A DNA stretch of 64,000 bases from Fusibacter ferrireducens (GCF_015352425.1 NZ_JADKNH010000001.1:118691-182690), one strand, 5' to 3'. Shown: positions 1 through 9,346, counted from the stretch's first letter. Numbers and translations are program-made. Notes: generated from the sequence alone by a model not told the origin.

Positions 1-395
1 GTATGTGAATGGGGATGCATTTATATAGTCTATATGAAAAGTATGTAGAGACGATCATAACTGCCCAATAACCCGCCACAATCTTAGATTCACCGTAATA
101 GTGATCTATACAAAAAAATCCCCCCTCATCATACACACATCAGCAGGGCTATCCACAGCATCAGCGAGGACTCTAGCCCGAAGGGCTGTATGTATGTGAA
201 TGGGGATGCATTTATATAGTCTATATGAAAAGTATGTAGAGACGATCATAACTGCCCAATAACCCGCCACAATCTTAGATTCACCGTAATAGTGATCTAT
301 ACAAAAAAATCCCCTTCATCATACACACATCAGCAGGGCTATCCACAGCGTCAGCGAGGACTCTAGCCCGAAGGGTGTGTATGATGAGGGGGGTT
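1..395. repeat. Tandem 191-bp intergenic repeat, two units, hairpin-forming
   Basis: Positions 1-191 recur almost exactly from 192 onward, with differences only at the C-run near 117-126 versus 309-316, one A/G change (160 versus 350) and the far end. Each unit contains the core ACAGCRTCAGCGA and the inverted pair GGGCT...AGCCC (137-180; 327-370). The second unit ends in GTGTGTATGATGAG plus a G-run (375-393), which is the reverse complement of the C-run and CATCATACACAC of both units. The first copy starts at base 1, so the repeat may extend beyond the window. I see no coding potential. Confidence 0.85.
302..393 (-). terminator. Long-hairpin rho-independent terminator of ychF
   Basis: Read on the minus strand after the ychF stop, the arm at 393-375 pairs with the arm at 328-311 over about 17 bp. 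The apical part contains the GGGCT/AGCCC stem, and a run of seven U follows (plus-strand A-run 303-309). It lies inside repeat unit 2, and unit 1 carries a second equivalent arm and T-run at 111-138. Confidence 0.6.
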
Positions 396-409
396 ACCTT
401 ATAGCCTAA

Positions 410-1501
410 CTATACGTTGAATCTAAACAACATCACATCGCCGTCTTGAACGATATATTCCTTGCCTTCAAGTCTCACTTTGCCCACTTCTTTAGCAGCG
501 GCCATAGTGCCGTAAGTCTTGATATCTTCATAAGCAATTGTCTCTGCTCTGATGAAGCCGCGTTCGATATCCGAGTGGATTTTACCAGCAGCTTGCTGCG
601 CTTTGGTGCCGCGTCTGATGGTCCAAGCTCTGACTTCTTGAGGGCCAGCCGTTAAGAAACTGATTAAATCAAGTAAATGATAACTTGCACGGATGAGCTT
701 ATCTAAGCCAGATTCTTTAAGCCCTAATTCCTCGAGGAAAGCTTGTTTGTCTTCATCGTCAAGTTCAGAAATTTCCTGTTCAACCTTGCCACAGATCACA
801 ACGGCCTCAGCATTTTCCGATTCAGCAAATGACTTTACTTCTTTTACATAATCATTATCAACGCCAGCCACAACATCTTCTTCAGAAACGTTGGCACAGT
901 AGATAACAGGTTTGTAAGAGAGCAAGTTAAGCGACTTTACAAGTTCTTCTTCATCAGCAGTAAACGTCATAGTTCGAGCAGATTGCCCATCTTCAAGAAC
1001 CTTTCTGATGCGCTCTAAGAGTTCGAATTCCTTCATCAACGATTTGTCGGCCTTAAGCTGTTTTTGTGTCTTTAGAATTCTTCTATCGAGCATTTCAACA
1101 TCGGATAAAATGAGTTCGATATTGATTGTTTCAATATCTTTAAGAGGGCCGACAGCACCATCCACATGGACGACGTTTTCATCTTCAAAACAACGTACCA
1201 CATGAACAATAGCGGCAACTTCGCGAATGTGACTTAGAAATTTATTACCTAAGCCTTCGCCATTTGAAGCACCCTTGACAAGGCCTGCTATATCATAAAA
1301 TTCAATAGCTGTGGGAACGACTTTTTTGGAGTCATACATCTCTTTTAGAACATTGAGACGTTCATCGGGTACAGAAACCACGCCGACATTTGGTTCAATT
1401 GTACAAAAAGGATAGTTCGCACTTTCCGCACCAGCTTTTGTAATTGCGTTAAACAATGTACTCTTACCAACATTTGGTAAACCTACGATACCTAATTTCA
1501 T
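410..1501 (-). CDS. ychF: Ribosome-binding ATPase YchF (Obg-family P-loop protein)
   Basis: YchF is a universally conserved P-loop NTPase of the OBG group that prefers ATP, binds ribosomes and is linked to oxidative-stress and translation control. The 363-residue length is normal. The Walker A motif GLPNVGKST lies at residues 6-14. The switch region contains NYPFCTIEPNVG, and GNKFLSHIREV marks the family. A C-terminal TGS domain holds the ending DGDVMLFRFNV. The start is set by the Shine-Dalgarno AGAAGG about 11 nt upstream. It is transcribed away from the ymfF operon and ends in the hairpin repeat described above. Confidence 0.97.
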   Translation of the reverse strand: MKLGIVGLPNVGKSTLFNAITKAGAESANYPFCTIEPNVGVVSVPDERLNVLKEMYDSKKVVPTAIEFYDIAGLVKGASNGEGLGNKFLSHIREVAAIVHVVRCFEDENVVHVDGAVGPLKDIETINIELILSDVEMLDRRILKTQKQLKADKSLMKEFELLERIRKVLEDGQSARTMTFTADEEELVKSLNLLSYKPVIYCANVSEEDVVAGVDNDYVKEVKSFAESENAEAVVICGKVEQEISELDDEDKQAFLEELGLKESGLDKLIRASYHLLDLISFLTAGPQEVRAWTIRRGTKAQQAAGKIHSDIERGFIRAETIAYEDIKTYGTMAAAKEVGKVRLEGKEYIVQDGDVMLFRFNV

Positions 1502-1575
1502 TTTAAACCTACCTTCTATTTATATGTGAAAATTTTACAATTTTACTTCCAGCACGCATAAATAATTATAAACCA

Positions 1576-1604
1576 TTAACAAGGCATTGTAAATATTATA
1601 TAAT
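1576..1604 (+). promoter_or_regulatory. Sigma-A-type promoter for ymfF-ymfH-lgt
   Basis: TTAACA (1576-1581), a 17-bp spacer and TATAAT (1599-1604) lie 60 bp before the first gene of the operon. Confidence 0.65.
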
Positions 1605-1663
1605 AAGAAGATACGTAGCACAGAAAGTTAACATCAATAGACTATTCATTAAGGACGTGACTT

Positions 1664-2935
1664 ATGATAAAAGGAACCAAAAAAATGAAATTGACTGAAG
1701 GCGTAACACTTCATGTGATTCAGTCTGAAAAATTTAAAACTATTTTAGCAGGTGTCTATTTTAAGAGACCGATTTTACCTGTTGAAGCCTCTTATAACGC
1801 ATTATTGTCCAGAATTATGGATCATGCGACAAGATCATTGCCGTCATTGAGAGATCTTAACAACGAATTGGAATATTTATATGGATCTGTAATTGTGGTA
1901 GATACGCATAAATATGGCAATAATCAGACCATTCAAATCAAAATGTCTTTCCCAAATGCAAAATATTTAGAGGAAGAGGATTTCTATGAAAAACCGATAA
2001 AAATTCTCATGGATATTCTATTTGATCCTTTGGTAGAAGATGGTGGGTTTAAAAGAGATATCTTTGATCAAGCGAAGTCTGCCTTAATCAGTGAAATTGA
2101 AATGAGAAAAGATGATAAAATGGACTGGGCAATTTCAAATTGTATCGAGACGATGTTTGAAGATGAAAACTATAAAATTCATGAACTGGGAACCATAGAG
2201 TGGGTTAAAGCGATAACGCCTCAATCACTTTATGAGCATTTACAATTTTTACTCAGAGAAGCGGAAATTGATATTATTGTAAACGGAGATATCGATTTAG
2301 AAGAGATTTTACCTGTGATTCAAAATTGGTTTAGATTGGAGAGAACATCTTATACACCGGTGTTGAGGGCTTCTCATAAAAAAGAGATTAAAAAAGTCAA
2401 ATATCATGAAGAAAAAATGGATGTGACACAAGGCAGATTGGTAATGGGATATCATTTTGACATTGCCTATGATGACCCAAGGTATACGGCACTATTCCTT
2501 GCAAGTACAGTACTTGGCGGTGGTGGGGGTTCTAAACTCTTTACGGAAGTAAGAGAAAAAGAATCCTTATGCTATACCATTTTTGCGCGCTCGGATAAAT
2601 TTAAATCGATTATGCTCATCTATGCTGGTATTGATCCAGACAATTATGAAAAAGCGGTGGCGCTGATCAAACGAGAAGTTCTTGCAGTTCAAAACGGTGA
2701 TTTCACAGAGGATGATTTGCAAAAGGCAAAAGAAGTCATTATTTCTAGCTTCCTTTCTATATCGGATTATCAAAATAGTTTTATCAACTACTACTATGCT
2801 CAAAGTCAATTTGGTTTATCTATGGATCTTGACAAGAAAATTGAGTCACTTGAAAATGCCACAAAAGCAGAAGTCGTTGATGCATCAAAACTATTGCAAT
2901 TGGATACGATTGCGTTTATAAATAAGGAGGATTAG
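1664..2935 (+). CDS. ymfF: M16-family protein, non-catalytic YmfF/YfmF-type subunit
   Basis: This 423-residue protein has the two-lobed fold expected of M16 (pitrilysin/insulinase-like) peptidases but lacks the HxxEH zinc motif. The corresponding N-terminal region reads LLSRIMDHATRSLPS, so it is presumably the inactive partner of a heterodimer. A glycine-rich segment (VLGGGGGSKLFTEVREK, about residue 284) and the substrate-cleft R/Y motif YYYAQ near the C-terminus are typical of such partners. Bacillus YmfF (YfmF in some databases) has been linked to the EF-P 5-aminopentanol modification locus; that role here is inferred from family only. It is followed with no gap by the HxxEH-bearing partner. 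Confidence 0.85.
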   Translation: MIKGTKKMKLTEGVTLHVIQSEKFKTILAGVYFKRPILPVEASYNALLSRIMDHATRSLPSLRDLNNELEYLYGSVIVVDTHKYGNNQTIQIKMSFPNAKYLEEEDFYEKPIKILMDILFDPLVEDGGFKRDIFDQAKSALISEIEMRKDDKMDWAISNCIETMFEDENYKIHELGTIEWVKAITPQSLYEHLQFLLREAEIDIIVNGDIDLEEILPVIQNWFRLERTSYTPVLRASHKKEIKKVKYHEEKMDVTQGRLVMGYHFDIAYDDPRYTALFLASTVLGGGGGSKLFTEVREKESLCYTIFARSDKFKSIMLIYAGIDPDNYEKAVALIKREVLAVQNGDFTEDDLQKAKEVIISSFLSISDYQNSFINYYYAQSQFGLSMDLDKKIESLENATKAEVVDASKLLQLDTIAFINKED

Positions 2936-4231
2936 ATGAAAATAGAAACGATATCAAACGATTATTTAAATGAATCGTATCATAGAGCAGTTTTAGAATC
3001 AGGTTTAGAGGTTATTATTGTTCCGAAGAAAGACTTTGTTAAGAGATATGCCTTTTTTATCGTGCAGTATGGTGGGATTCACAATCAGTTTTATACAAGC
3101 GATGGTGATTTGGTGGAAATGCCAGCAGGTATTGCACATTTTTTAGAGCATCAGGTTTTTGAGGATGCAGGTAGAAATACGTTTTCAGCCTTTGAAGAAT
3201 TTGGTGCCAATGTCAACGCCTATACGAGTAATTATGCCACGGTTTATCATTGTGACGCTGTGAAATATACTAAAGAAGCTATAAAAGTGCTCATGGAGTT
3301 CGTGCAAACACTGAATATCAATGAGAAAAGCATAAAAAAAGAACTGGGTGTCATAGAACAAGAGATTAGAATGTATGAGGATGAACCCACATGGCGTTTA
3401 AATAGAGAGTTAATGAGAGGGCTTCTAAAGGAACATCCATCAAAGGAAGAAATTGCGGGCTCAGTGGCTTCTATCCAGCATATTGATGTGGAAAAAGTGC
3501 TCTTATGCTACAACTCTTTTTATACGCCAGAGAACATGAAGATGGTCATATATGGTGATTTGGATGCCAAGGAAATGATTGAATATGTGGACAGTCTTCA
3601 AACCCTTGAATTTAAACAAAGACGTAAGACTGCAAGGAAAGTTGATTTTAAAGAACCCTATCCTGTTCACAAAAAACGTAGTGTCATCTATGGGGACGTG
3701 TATAAAAATCGATTTGAATTGGGATTCAAGCATACCAAACCTTTAATTGGAAATTGTTACAACTTTATGGGCGCAATTAAATTGGTGGTTGACCTCATGT
3801 TTGGCAGAGGCAGTCAATTTTATAAGGATGCCTATGAACAGAATTTAGTTCAGAGTCAATTTGAATTTGATATACAAATAGAAGAAAATTTTTCATATGT
3901 TGTGATTTCCAATGACACGGATGAGATTGAAGCCGTTGAAAAAATGATTTTTGACACTATTAGAGCCTTTAAATCAAATGGATTTGATCCAGTGGATTTT
4001 GAGCGCATTAAACGAAAAATGATTGGCAGGGTGCTTTCATCTCTGAATTCACTGAGTACAATTGCTTCTAATTTTACGTATCAGATCACGAGGAACAGAA
4101 ATTTCTACAATCAAATTGAAGCCTACAAAGATATAGAATACGATTATATGCTTGAAGTGTTTAACTATTTTTTTGAAGATGAAGCAAATCATTCGATGGC
4201 GATACTCTTAAAAAATGAATTAAAGGAATAG
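2936..4231 (+). CDS. ymfH: M16-family zinc peptidase, YmfH/YfmH-type
   Basis: Catalytic partner of the preceding gene, 431 residues. It has the inverted zinc motif HFLEH at about residues 67-71 and a downstream glutamate in the segment GVIEQEIRMYEDEP, which together form the M16 metal site. The ATG follows the ymfF stop immediately and its Shine-Dalgarno GGAGG lies inside the end of ymfF, so translation is probably coupled. Tandem inactive/active M16 genes are usual in Bacillota and form heterodimers. The substrate is not predictable from sequence. Confidence 0.88.
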   Translation: MKIETISNDYLNESYHRAVLESGLEVIIVPKKDFVKRYAFFIVQYGGIHNQFYTSDGDLVEMPAGIAHFLEHQVFEDAGRNTFSAFEEFGANVNAYTSNYATVYHCDAVKYTKEAIKVLMEFVQTLNINEKSIKKELGVIEQEIRMYEDEPTWRLNRELMRGLLKEHPSKEEIAGSVASIQHIDVEKVLLCYNSFYTPENMKMVIYGDLDAKEMIEYVDSLQTLEFKQRRKTARKVDFKEPYPVHKKRSVIYGDVYKNRFELGFKHTKPLIGNCYNFMGAIKLVVDLMFGRGSQFYKDAYEQNLVQSQFEFDIQIEENFSYVVISNDTDEIEAVEKMIFDTIRAFKSNGFDPVDFERIKRKMIGRVLSSLNSLSTIASNFTYQITRNRNFYNQIEAYKDIEYDYMLEVFNYFFEDEANHSMAILLKNELKE

Positions 4232-4238
4232 GTGAAAA

Positions 4239-4988
4239 ATGAACCGTTATGCTTTTGAAATATTTGGTGTCGGCATTGCTTGGTACGGCATTATCATAGC
4301 TTCTGCAATGTTTATAGGAACGATTATATTGACCAAAATAGGAAAACGATATGGTTATGCTGAAAATGACCTCATTGATTTGGCGCTGGTGGTCTTACCG
4401 TCTGCCATAATAGGTGCGCGTGCATATTATGTCATCTTTGAATGGTCATATTATAGTGCGCACCCCAATATGATACTGGCTTTTAGACAAGGTGGTCTTG
4501 CTATTCATGGAGGGATCATTGGTGGACTTATTGGCGGCTATATTGTCTGTAAAGTAAAAAAACTAAACTTTGCCGAATTGGCTGACATGATAGCGATCCC
4601 ATTAATTTTGGGGCAAGCCATTGGCCGATGGGGAAACTATATCAATCAAGAAGCACATGGCGGGCCAACAGATTTGCCTTGGGGCATCATGGTAGATGGA
4701 GTAAAAGTGCATCCGACCTTTCTCTATGAGTCTATTTGGAATTTGTTGATTTTTGGCATATTGCTCTTTACATTTAAGAATCGAAAATTTCAGGGCGAAC
4801 ATTTTTTGAAGTATATGATATTCTATTCGATAGGAAGATTCTTTATAGAAGGTCTTAGAACGGATAGTTTGATGCTTGGGCCACTCAGAATAGCACAAGT
4901 GATCAGCTTGGTTTTCATCGTATTGGGGTTAGCCGTGATTTTTTATGCAAGACATACAGGCAAATGGAAAATAGATGAGAACCACTAG
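4239..4988 (+). CDS. lgt: Prolipoprotein diacylglyceryl transferase Lgt
   Basis: Membrane enzyme that moves diacylglycerol from phosphatidylglycerol to the lipobox cysteine of prolipoproteins. The 249 residues contain about seven hydrophobic segments and the diagnostic motifs HGGIIGGLIGGY (about residue 89) and GRWGNYINQEAHGG (about residue 129, the Lgt signature with the essential R and N). HPTFLYES follows, then a conserved GRFFIEGLRTDSL. It is 7 bp downstream of ymfH in the same operon, and a terminator follows at 5116. Lipoproteins it could serve in this window are at 54418 and 63223. Confidence 0.96.
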   Translation: MNRYAFEIFGVGIAWYGIIIASAMFIGTIILTKIGKRYGYAENDLIDLALVVLPSAIIGARAYYVIFEWSYYSAHPNMILAFRQGGLAIHGGIIGGLIGGYIVCKVKKLNFAELADMIAIPLILGQAIGRWGNYINQEAHGGPTDLPWGIMVDGVKVHPTFLYESIWNLLIFGILLFTFKNRKFQGEHFLKYMIFYSIGRFFIEGLRTDSLMLGPLRIAQVISLVFIVLGLAVIFYARHTGKWKIDENH

Positions 4989-5115
4989 ATATAGAGGGCT
5001 TTAAATCGTAGTAGACTGTATATAGAATGGTGTGCATAGGATTCTTATAAATTATAAAAAAGATTGAAATTTCAATCCATACAGAAGATGAGACTCTAGT
5101 CCCATTGCGTTGGGT

Positions 5116-5150
5116 AAAAGCGACTTTATTTAGTATAAAGTCGCTTTTTT
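5116..5150 (+). terminator. Rho-independent terminator of the ymfF-lgt operon
   Basis: Stem AGCGACTTTAT (5119-5129) pairs with ATAAAGTCGCT (5135-5145) around a 5-nt loop and is followed by a run of six T. Confidence 0.9.
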
Positions 5151-5189
5151 AGTTGCGCTTTATTCAAAAAAAGTTTAAAATAACTATAT

Positions 5190-5219
5190 AAAGTGGTACA
5201 AAATGTTATAAAGTGGGTA
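5190..5219 (+). promoter_or_regulatory. MraZ-binding box, three 10-bp direct repeats
   Basis: Three units at exact 10-bp spacing: AAAGTGGTAC, AAAATGTTAT, AAAGTGGGTA. This matches the MraZ operator form described in mollicutes, AAAGTG(T/G) repeated with 3-nt spacers; the middle unit has one G-to-A change. It lies 37 bp upstream of the mraZ start, in an AT-rich promoter region, and so implies autoregulation of the dcw cluster. No -35/-10 pair stands out clearly. Confidence 0.7.
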
Positions 5220-5255
5220 AGAAGACCATACCGAAAAAAACTAAAGGACGAGTGG

Positions 5256-5696
5256 ATGATGTTTACAGGTGAATACAGACACTCTGTCGATGCCAAAAAT
5301 CGATTGAGCATACCATCAAAATTTAGAGAAAAACTAGGGGATACTTTTTATATCACTAAAGGGCTTGATCATTGTCTCTTCATTTTTTCGATGGATGAAT
5401 GGCAATTGTTTGAGGCAAAATTAAAAGCGTTACCACTTTCAAATAAGAAAGCAAGAGCGTTTGCACGTTCATTTTTTGCTGGTGCAGCAGAGTGCTCTTT
5501 AGATAAGCAAGGCAGAATTTTATTACCACAGCCCCTGAGAGAACATGCCAGTATCGATAGAGAAGTATACATCAATGGTGCAGGCTCTCGAATTGAAGTT
5601 TGGGATCAAAAGGCATGGGAAGCATATAATGACTTTATGACTGCCAATATGGATGATTTAGCAGAGGATATGGAGTCTCTGGGAATCAGTTTTTAA
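5256..5696 (+). CDS. mraZ: Transcriptional regulator MraZ
   Basis: First gene of the dcw cluster, a ring-forming DNA-binding protein that controls its own operon. The reading frame stays open upstream to 5193, but that stretch holds the MraZ boxes. The product conventionally begins M-F-x-G-E-Y, so ATG 5256 (or 5259) is chosen, with AAAGGA at 5243-5248 as ribosome site. The 146 residues contain two SpoVT/AbrB-like halves with the repeated DxxxR signatures VDAKNRLSIPSKFR (N-terminal) and LDKQGRILLPQPLR (C-terminal). Confidence 0.95.
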   Translation: MMFTGEYRHSVDAKNRLSIPSKFREKLGDTFYITKGLDHCLFIFSMDEWQLFEAKLKALPLSNKKARAFARSFFAGAAECSLDKQGRILLPQPLREHASIDREVYINGAGSRIEVWDQKAWEAYNDFMTANMDDLAEDMESLGISF

Positions 5697-5728
5697 TTGC
5701 CAATGGATTGAGGATAGGAGAGTAAGCT

Positions 5729-6661
5729 ATGGGGTTTAATCACGTTACTGTATTATTAAAAGAAACAATTGAAGGGCTTGATATTAAACCTAATGGAATT
5801 TATGTAGACGGCACTTTAGGTGGCGGAGGACATTCGTTTAAGATTCTTCAATTTTTAGACAAAGGAAAGCTTATCGGTATTGATCAGGATCAGGATGCAC
5901 TGGATGCAGCTGAAAAGCGCTTGTCCATATTTGAAGGGAAATTTATTCCTGCGCATAGCAATTTTGAAAACATTAAGACGGTTTTAAAAGAACTCAATAT
6001 AGATAAAATAGATGGATTGGTTCTTGATTTAGGCGTTTCATCCTTCCAACTGGATGAAGCTGAACGCGGTTTTTCTTACATGAATGATGGCGCGCTGGAT
6101 ATGAGAATGGATCAAACAGCTTCGTTTTCTGCTTGGGATGTGGTCAACACTTATTCTGAAAAGGAATTATTACGGACGATCAGAGAGTATGGTGAGGAAA
6201 ATTGGGCTGCTAGAATTGCAAAGTTTATCGTAGAAGCCCGAGCTGAAAAAACCATAGAGACGACTTTTGAACTTGTGGACATCATCAAAAAAGCGATTCC
6301 TGCAAGAGCAAGACAAGATGGACCACATCCGGCAAAACGCACTTTTCAAGCGATCCGGATTGAAGTCAATAATGAACTCAAAATTATCGAAAAGACCATA
6401 GAAGACACAGTCAGTGTTATGAAAAAAGGTGGGAGAATCGCCATTATCACATTCCATTCTCTAGAAGATCGGATCGTTAAAACGACTTTTAAGAGATTGG
6501 CTGAAGGGTGTACGTGTCCAAAAGAATTACCGGTATGCGTTTGTAACAATAAACCCAAAATAAAAGTAATTACCAAAAAACCTATTTTACCATCAGAAGA
6601 AGAACTCGAAAACAATCCTAGGGCAAGGAGTGCTAAGTTAAGGATTGCGCAGGTGAAATAG
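5729..6661 (+). CDS. rsmH: 16S rRNA (cytosine-1402-N4)-methyltransferase RsmH
   Basis: SAM-dependent methyltransferase of 16S rRNA C1402, formerly MraW. The 310 residues are normal. The SAM-binding loop GTLGGGGHS is at about residues 29-37, [13 protein letters not shown] near residue 98, and the C-terminal signature [12 protein letters not shown] near residue 231. A cysteine pair-rich segment [12 protein letters not shown] follows. Shine-Dalgarno AGGAG precedes ATG 5729. It sits between mraZ and the ftsL-like gene, its standard place. Confidence 0.97.
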   Translation: MGFNHVTVLLKETIEGLDIKPNGIYVDGTLGGGGHSFKILQFLDKGKLIGIDQDQDALDAAEKRLSIFEGKFIPAHSNFENIKTVLKELNIDKIDGLVLDLGVSSFQLDEAERGFSYMNDGALDMRMDQTASFSAWDVVNTYSEKELLRTIREYGEENWAARIAKFIVEARAEKTIETTFELVDIIKKAIPARARQDGPHPAKRTFQAIRIEVNNELKIIEKTIEDTVSVMKKGGRIAIITFHSLEDRIVKTTFKRLAEGCTCPKELPVCVCNNKPKIKVITKKPILPSEEELENNPRARSAKLRIAQVK

Positions 6662-6679
6662 TACCCAAGGAGGGGTAGC

Positions 6680-7195
6680 ATGTACTCAACTGGAAGATTG
6701 CAAAATGAATACGAATTTGATGATTTCAATAAATCGCAATCTGCTAAAATTGTCAGCATCAGAAAGAAGCGATTGGAAAGAGAAAAACAGAAAAAACGTG
6801 CGAAAACGACTTTAATCAATACAGTCAAGTCGCTGCTTTTGGTGTTCATTTTTGTAGCCATGTTGAGTATGATTATTTTTAAGAACTCTCTCGTCAGTGA
6901 GGCGAAATATAATATATTTAATTTGAAATCTGAGATCAAGTCTCTAAATACGCAAATTGAAGAATTAAATGCAGATATCGAACAAAAAACAGAACTTAAG
7001 GCAGTTGAAAAAATTGCGATTGAAGAACTCAAAATGCAATATCCAACAAAAGCGCAAATCGTCTATGTGGATTCAACAGTCCAATATGCACTTGAGGATA
7101 AACAATCCGTAATTCCAATGGCGTCAGAAATTGTCAAAGAAGAGCCGAGTCTGTTTAAGGATATTGTAGCTGCACTGTTTAGAGCAAATAAATAA
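6680..7195 (+). CDS. ftsL: FtsL-like cell division protein
   Basis: A 171-residue bitopic protein in the ftsL position between rsmH and the PBP gene. It has a basic N-terminus rich in K/R (about residues 28-55), one membrane segment (about 56-74, LLLVFIFVAMLSMIIF) and an extracytoplasmic coiled coil (about 83-120). FtsL-family proteins are poorly conserved, and the call rests on topology, coiled coil and synteny. The C-terminal tail of about 40 residues makes it longer than typical FtsL. Shine-Dalgarno AGGAGGGG is strong. A terminator follows at once. Confidence 0.8.
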   Translation: MYSTGRLQNEYEFDDFNKSQSAKIVSIRKKRLEREKQKKRAKTTLINTVKSLLLVFIFVAMLSMIIFKNSLVSEAKYNIFNLKSEIKSLNTQIEELNADIEQKTELKAVEKIAIEELKMQYPTKAQIVYVDSTVQYALEDKQSVIPMASEIVKEEPSLFKDIVAALFRANK

Positions 7196-7214
7196 ACCCG
7201 ATTCTAGTTTGTAC

Positions 7215-7246
7215 AAAGTCTGCCTACTCGCAGACTTTTAATTTTT
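7215..7246 (+). terminator. Terminator between ftsL and the PBP gene
   Basis: AAAGTCTGC (7215-7223) pairs with GCAGACTTT (7230-7238), followed by T-rich sequence. It splits the dcw cluster into at least two transcription units, because a promoter follows. Confidence 0.8.
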
Positions 7247-7258
7247 AAATATCTTGAG

Positions 7259-7286
7259 TTGATATTGTTTAATGTTCGGTTATAAT
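7259..7286 (+). promoter_or_regulatory. Promoter for ftsI/spoVD and the mur genes
   Basis: TTGATA (7259-7264), a 16-bp spacer and TATAAT (7281-7286), 29 bp before the start codon of the PBP gene and just after the ftsL terminator. Confidence 0.65.
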
Positions 7287-7315
7287 AGTAGTAGCTATGT
7301 TTTGGAGGCTGATTA

Positions 7316-9289
7316 ATGACTAAATTTAGGAATAGACTATTAATTTTTTTTATTGTCACTTGTTGTTTGATGGGTGCTCTGATTGGCCGACTTTTTTATA
7401 TTCAAGTTATATGGAAAGATGAACTCACAGCAATGGCAAGAGATCAACAAAACAAAAATATTCCAATTCCAGCGAAGAGAGGGGATATTTTAGATCGCAA
7501 TGGAGATAAACTGGCGTTTTCGATTAAGACATTCTCCATTTGGGTAAAGGCATCTGAAATTAAAAATCCGCATGACACCGCTGTTTTAATCGCAGAAGCA
7601 GTGGATGCTGATGCCTCTGTAATTCAAAAGAAAATCGTAGAAGCCAAGACAACTTATGTCAAATTGGTATCTGATCTCGATAAGAGCCAAGGCGACTTGA
7701 TTAGGAGTAAGAGTATCAAAGGGGTTTCCGTAACTGAAGACAATAAACGCATTTATCCCTATGGCAATTTAGCTTCTCACGTGATTGGCAACGTCAATAT
7801 GGACAATGATGGTTATATTGGTATTGAGTATGCGATGAACACCATTCTAAAGGGCACTGAAGGCAAGTATTTTGTTACGACAGATGTACATGGCAGACAA
7901 CTCCCCTATGGAGAGGATACTGTGGTGGCACCACTCAATGGCAGTACTGTTAGGCTTACGCTGGACGACACCATTCAGTATTTTGTAGAAGAGCGATTGG
8001 AAAAAGCCATGATAGATCATACGCCTATTTCAGCGTCTGCGATTGTGATGGACCCCATGACAGGCGAAATTTTAGCGATGGCCTCTAAGCCAGATTATAA
8101 TTTAAATGATCCGAGAAATGTAAGTGGGCGTACAGACCCAGTTGCTTTTAAGGCATTGAGCAGTGAAGAGAAATCAAAATATTGGAATGAAATGTGGCGT
8201 AATATTGTCATTGGGAATACTTATGAGCCTGGATCGGTTTTTAAAGCCATTACAGCTTCAATTGCACTCAATGAAGGCCTCGTCAATTTAAATACAAAAT
8301 TTGTATGTAATGGTGTTTTGAAAGTTGCAGGTGTGCCTCTACATTGTTGGATTTATCCAAGTGCACATGGAGAGGAAACTTTTTTGGAAGGCTTAAAAAA
8401 TTCGTGTAATCCTGTTTTCATGAAAACAATTGATATGATTGGTCTGGAAACTTACTATAAATATCTTGACGCATTTGGTTTTTTTGATGTGACTGGCATT
8501 GGACTTCCAGCGGAAGCAGGGTCCATATCCATACCAAAAGATAAAGTAGGTCCAGTGGAACTTGCAACCATGTCTTATGGACATGGGATCAACGTAACGA
8601 TGATTCAAGTCGTCAGGGCTATCTCTGCACTTGTCAATGGCGGATATCTCTTAGAACCGCACATTGTAAAAGAAGTCATCAATGAAAAAGATGAAATTGT
8701 CAACTTATATCCGAGAAAAGAAGTGCGTCAGGTGATCACTGAGGCAACATCGGAAAAGATGAGAATTATGCTCGAAGCAGTGGTTGACGGCGGGACAGGT
8801 AAAAATGCTTATATTGATGGGATTCGTGTAGGCGGAAAGACGGGCTCGAGTCGAAAGTTTGAAGATGGTGCTTATCAAGAGAATAATGTTGTCGCTTCAT
8901 TTGTGGGGATTGCGCCTATAGACGCACCTCAATTTGTAGTCTATGTGGTTATAGATGCACCACAAGATGAGTTCGGAGGCGGTAGTGTTGCGGCGCCAAT
9001 CGTTAAAGATATGCTTGAGGATATATTGAGATATAAATCGATTATGCCCTCTGCCAAAGATAGTAAAGTCATCAAGGCACCTAATCTCGTGGGATTAACA
9101 TATGAAAAAGCTTCAGAAGAATTGAATAAAATGAAGATCAGCTTTTCAACAGATCCAATTACAATTAACAATGTGAATCTGCTGGTGGTGGATCAATACC
9201 CGGAGCCAGGGACACAAATTTCGGATAAATCGGTGATGATTTTATCAGTGGGTGATGAGCTTGCTCCAAATGATAAAAATAGCGATTGA
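7316..9289 (+). CDS. ftsI: Class B penicillin-binding protein 2 (FtsI/SpoVD type)
   Basis: Septal transpeptidase that cross-links peptidoglycan with its partner FtsW. Of 657 residues, 10-30 are the membrane anchor, followed by a dimerisation domain with the RGDILDRNG motif (55-63). The transpeptidase domain has catalytic SVFK (Ser307-Lys310), SCN (363-365) and KTG (508-510). A single C-terminal PASTA domain spans about 585-645. One PASTA domain is closer to SpoVD than to Bacillus PbpB, but only one such gene is seen in this cluster, so it may serve vegetative division. SD GGAGG precedes ATG 7316. Confidence 0.93.
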   Translation: MTKFRNRLLIFFIVTCCLMGALIGRLFYIQVIWKDELTAMARDQQNKNIPIPAKRGDILDRNGDKLAFSIKTFSIWVKASEIKNPHDTAVLIAEAVDADASVIQKKIVEAKTTYVKLVSDLDKSQGDLIRSKSIKGVSVTEDNKRIYPYGNLASHVIGNVNMDNDGYIGIEYAMNTILKGTEGKYFVTTDVHGRQLPYGEDTVVAPLNGSTVRLTLDDTIQYFVEERLEKAMIDHTPISASAIVMDPMTGEILAMASKPDYNLNDPRNVSGRTDPVAFKALSSEEKSKYWNEMWRNIVIGNTYEPGSVFKAITASIALNEGLVNLNTKFVCNGVLKVAGVPLHCWIYPSAHGEETFLEGLKNSCNPVFMKTIDMIGLETYYKYLDAFGFFDVTGIGLPAEAGSISIPKDKVGPVELATMSYGHGINVTMIQVVRAISALVNGGYLLEPHIVKEVINEKDEIVNLYPRKEVRQVITEATSEKMRIMLEAVVDGGTGKNAYIDGIRVGGKTGSSRKFEDGAYQENNVVASFVGIAPIDAPQFVVYVVIDAPQDEFGGGSVAAPIVKDMLEDILRYKSIMPSAKDSKVIKAPNLVGLTYEKASEELNKMKISFSTDPITINNVNLLVVDQYPEPGTQISDKSVMILSVGDELAPNDKNSD

Positions 9290-9346
9290 ATTCATACAGA
9301 ATTTACAATAAGATAGTCCAGAAGAGCTATTGGTTTGGGAGGGCAC

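Noticed and set aside
6346-7032. 228-residue minus-strand ORF
   Set aside because: It lies antisense to rsmH and ftsL, both with strong ribosome sites and family motifs; its own product shows only composition-driven hydrophobicity.
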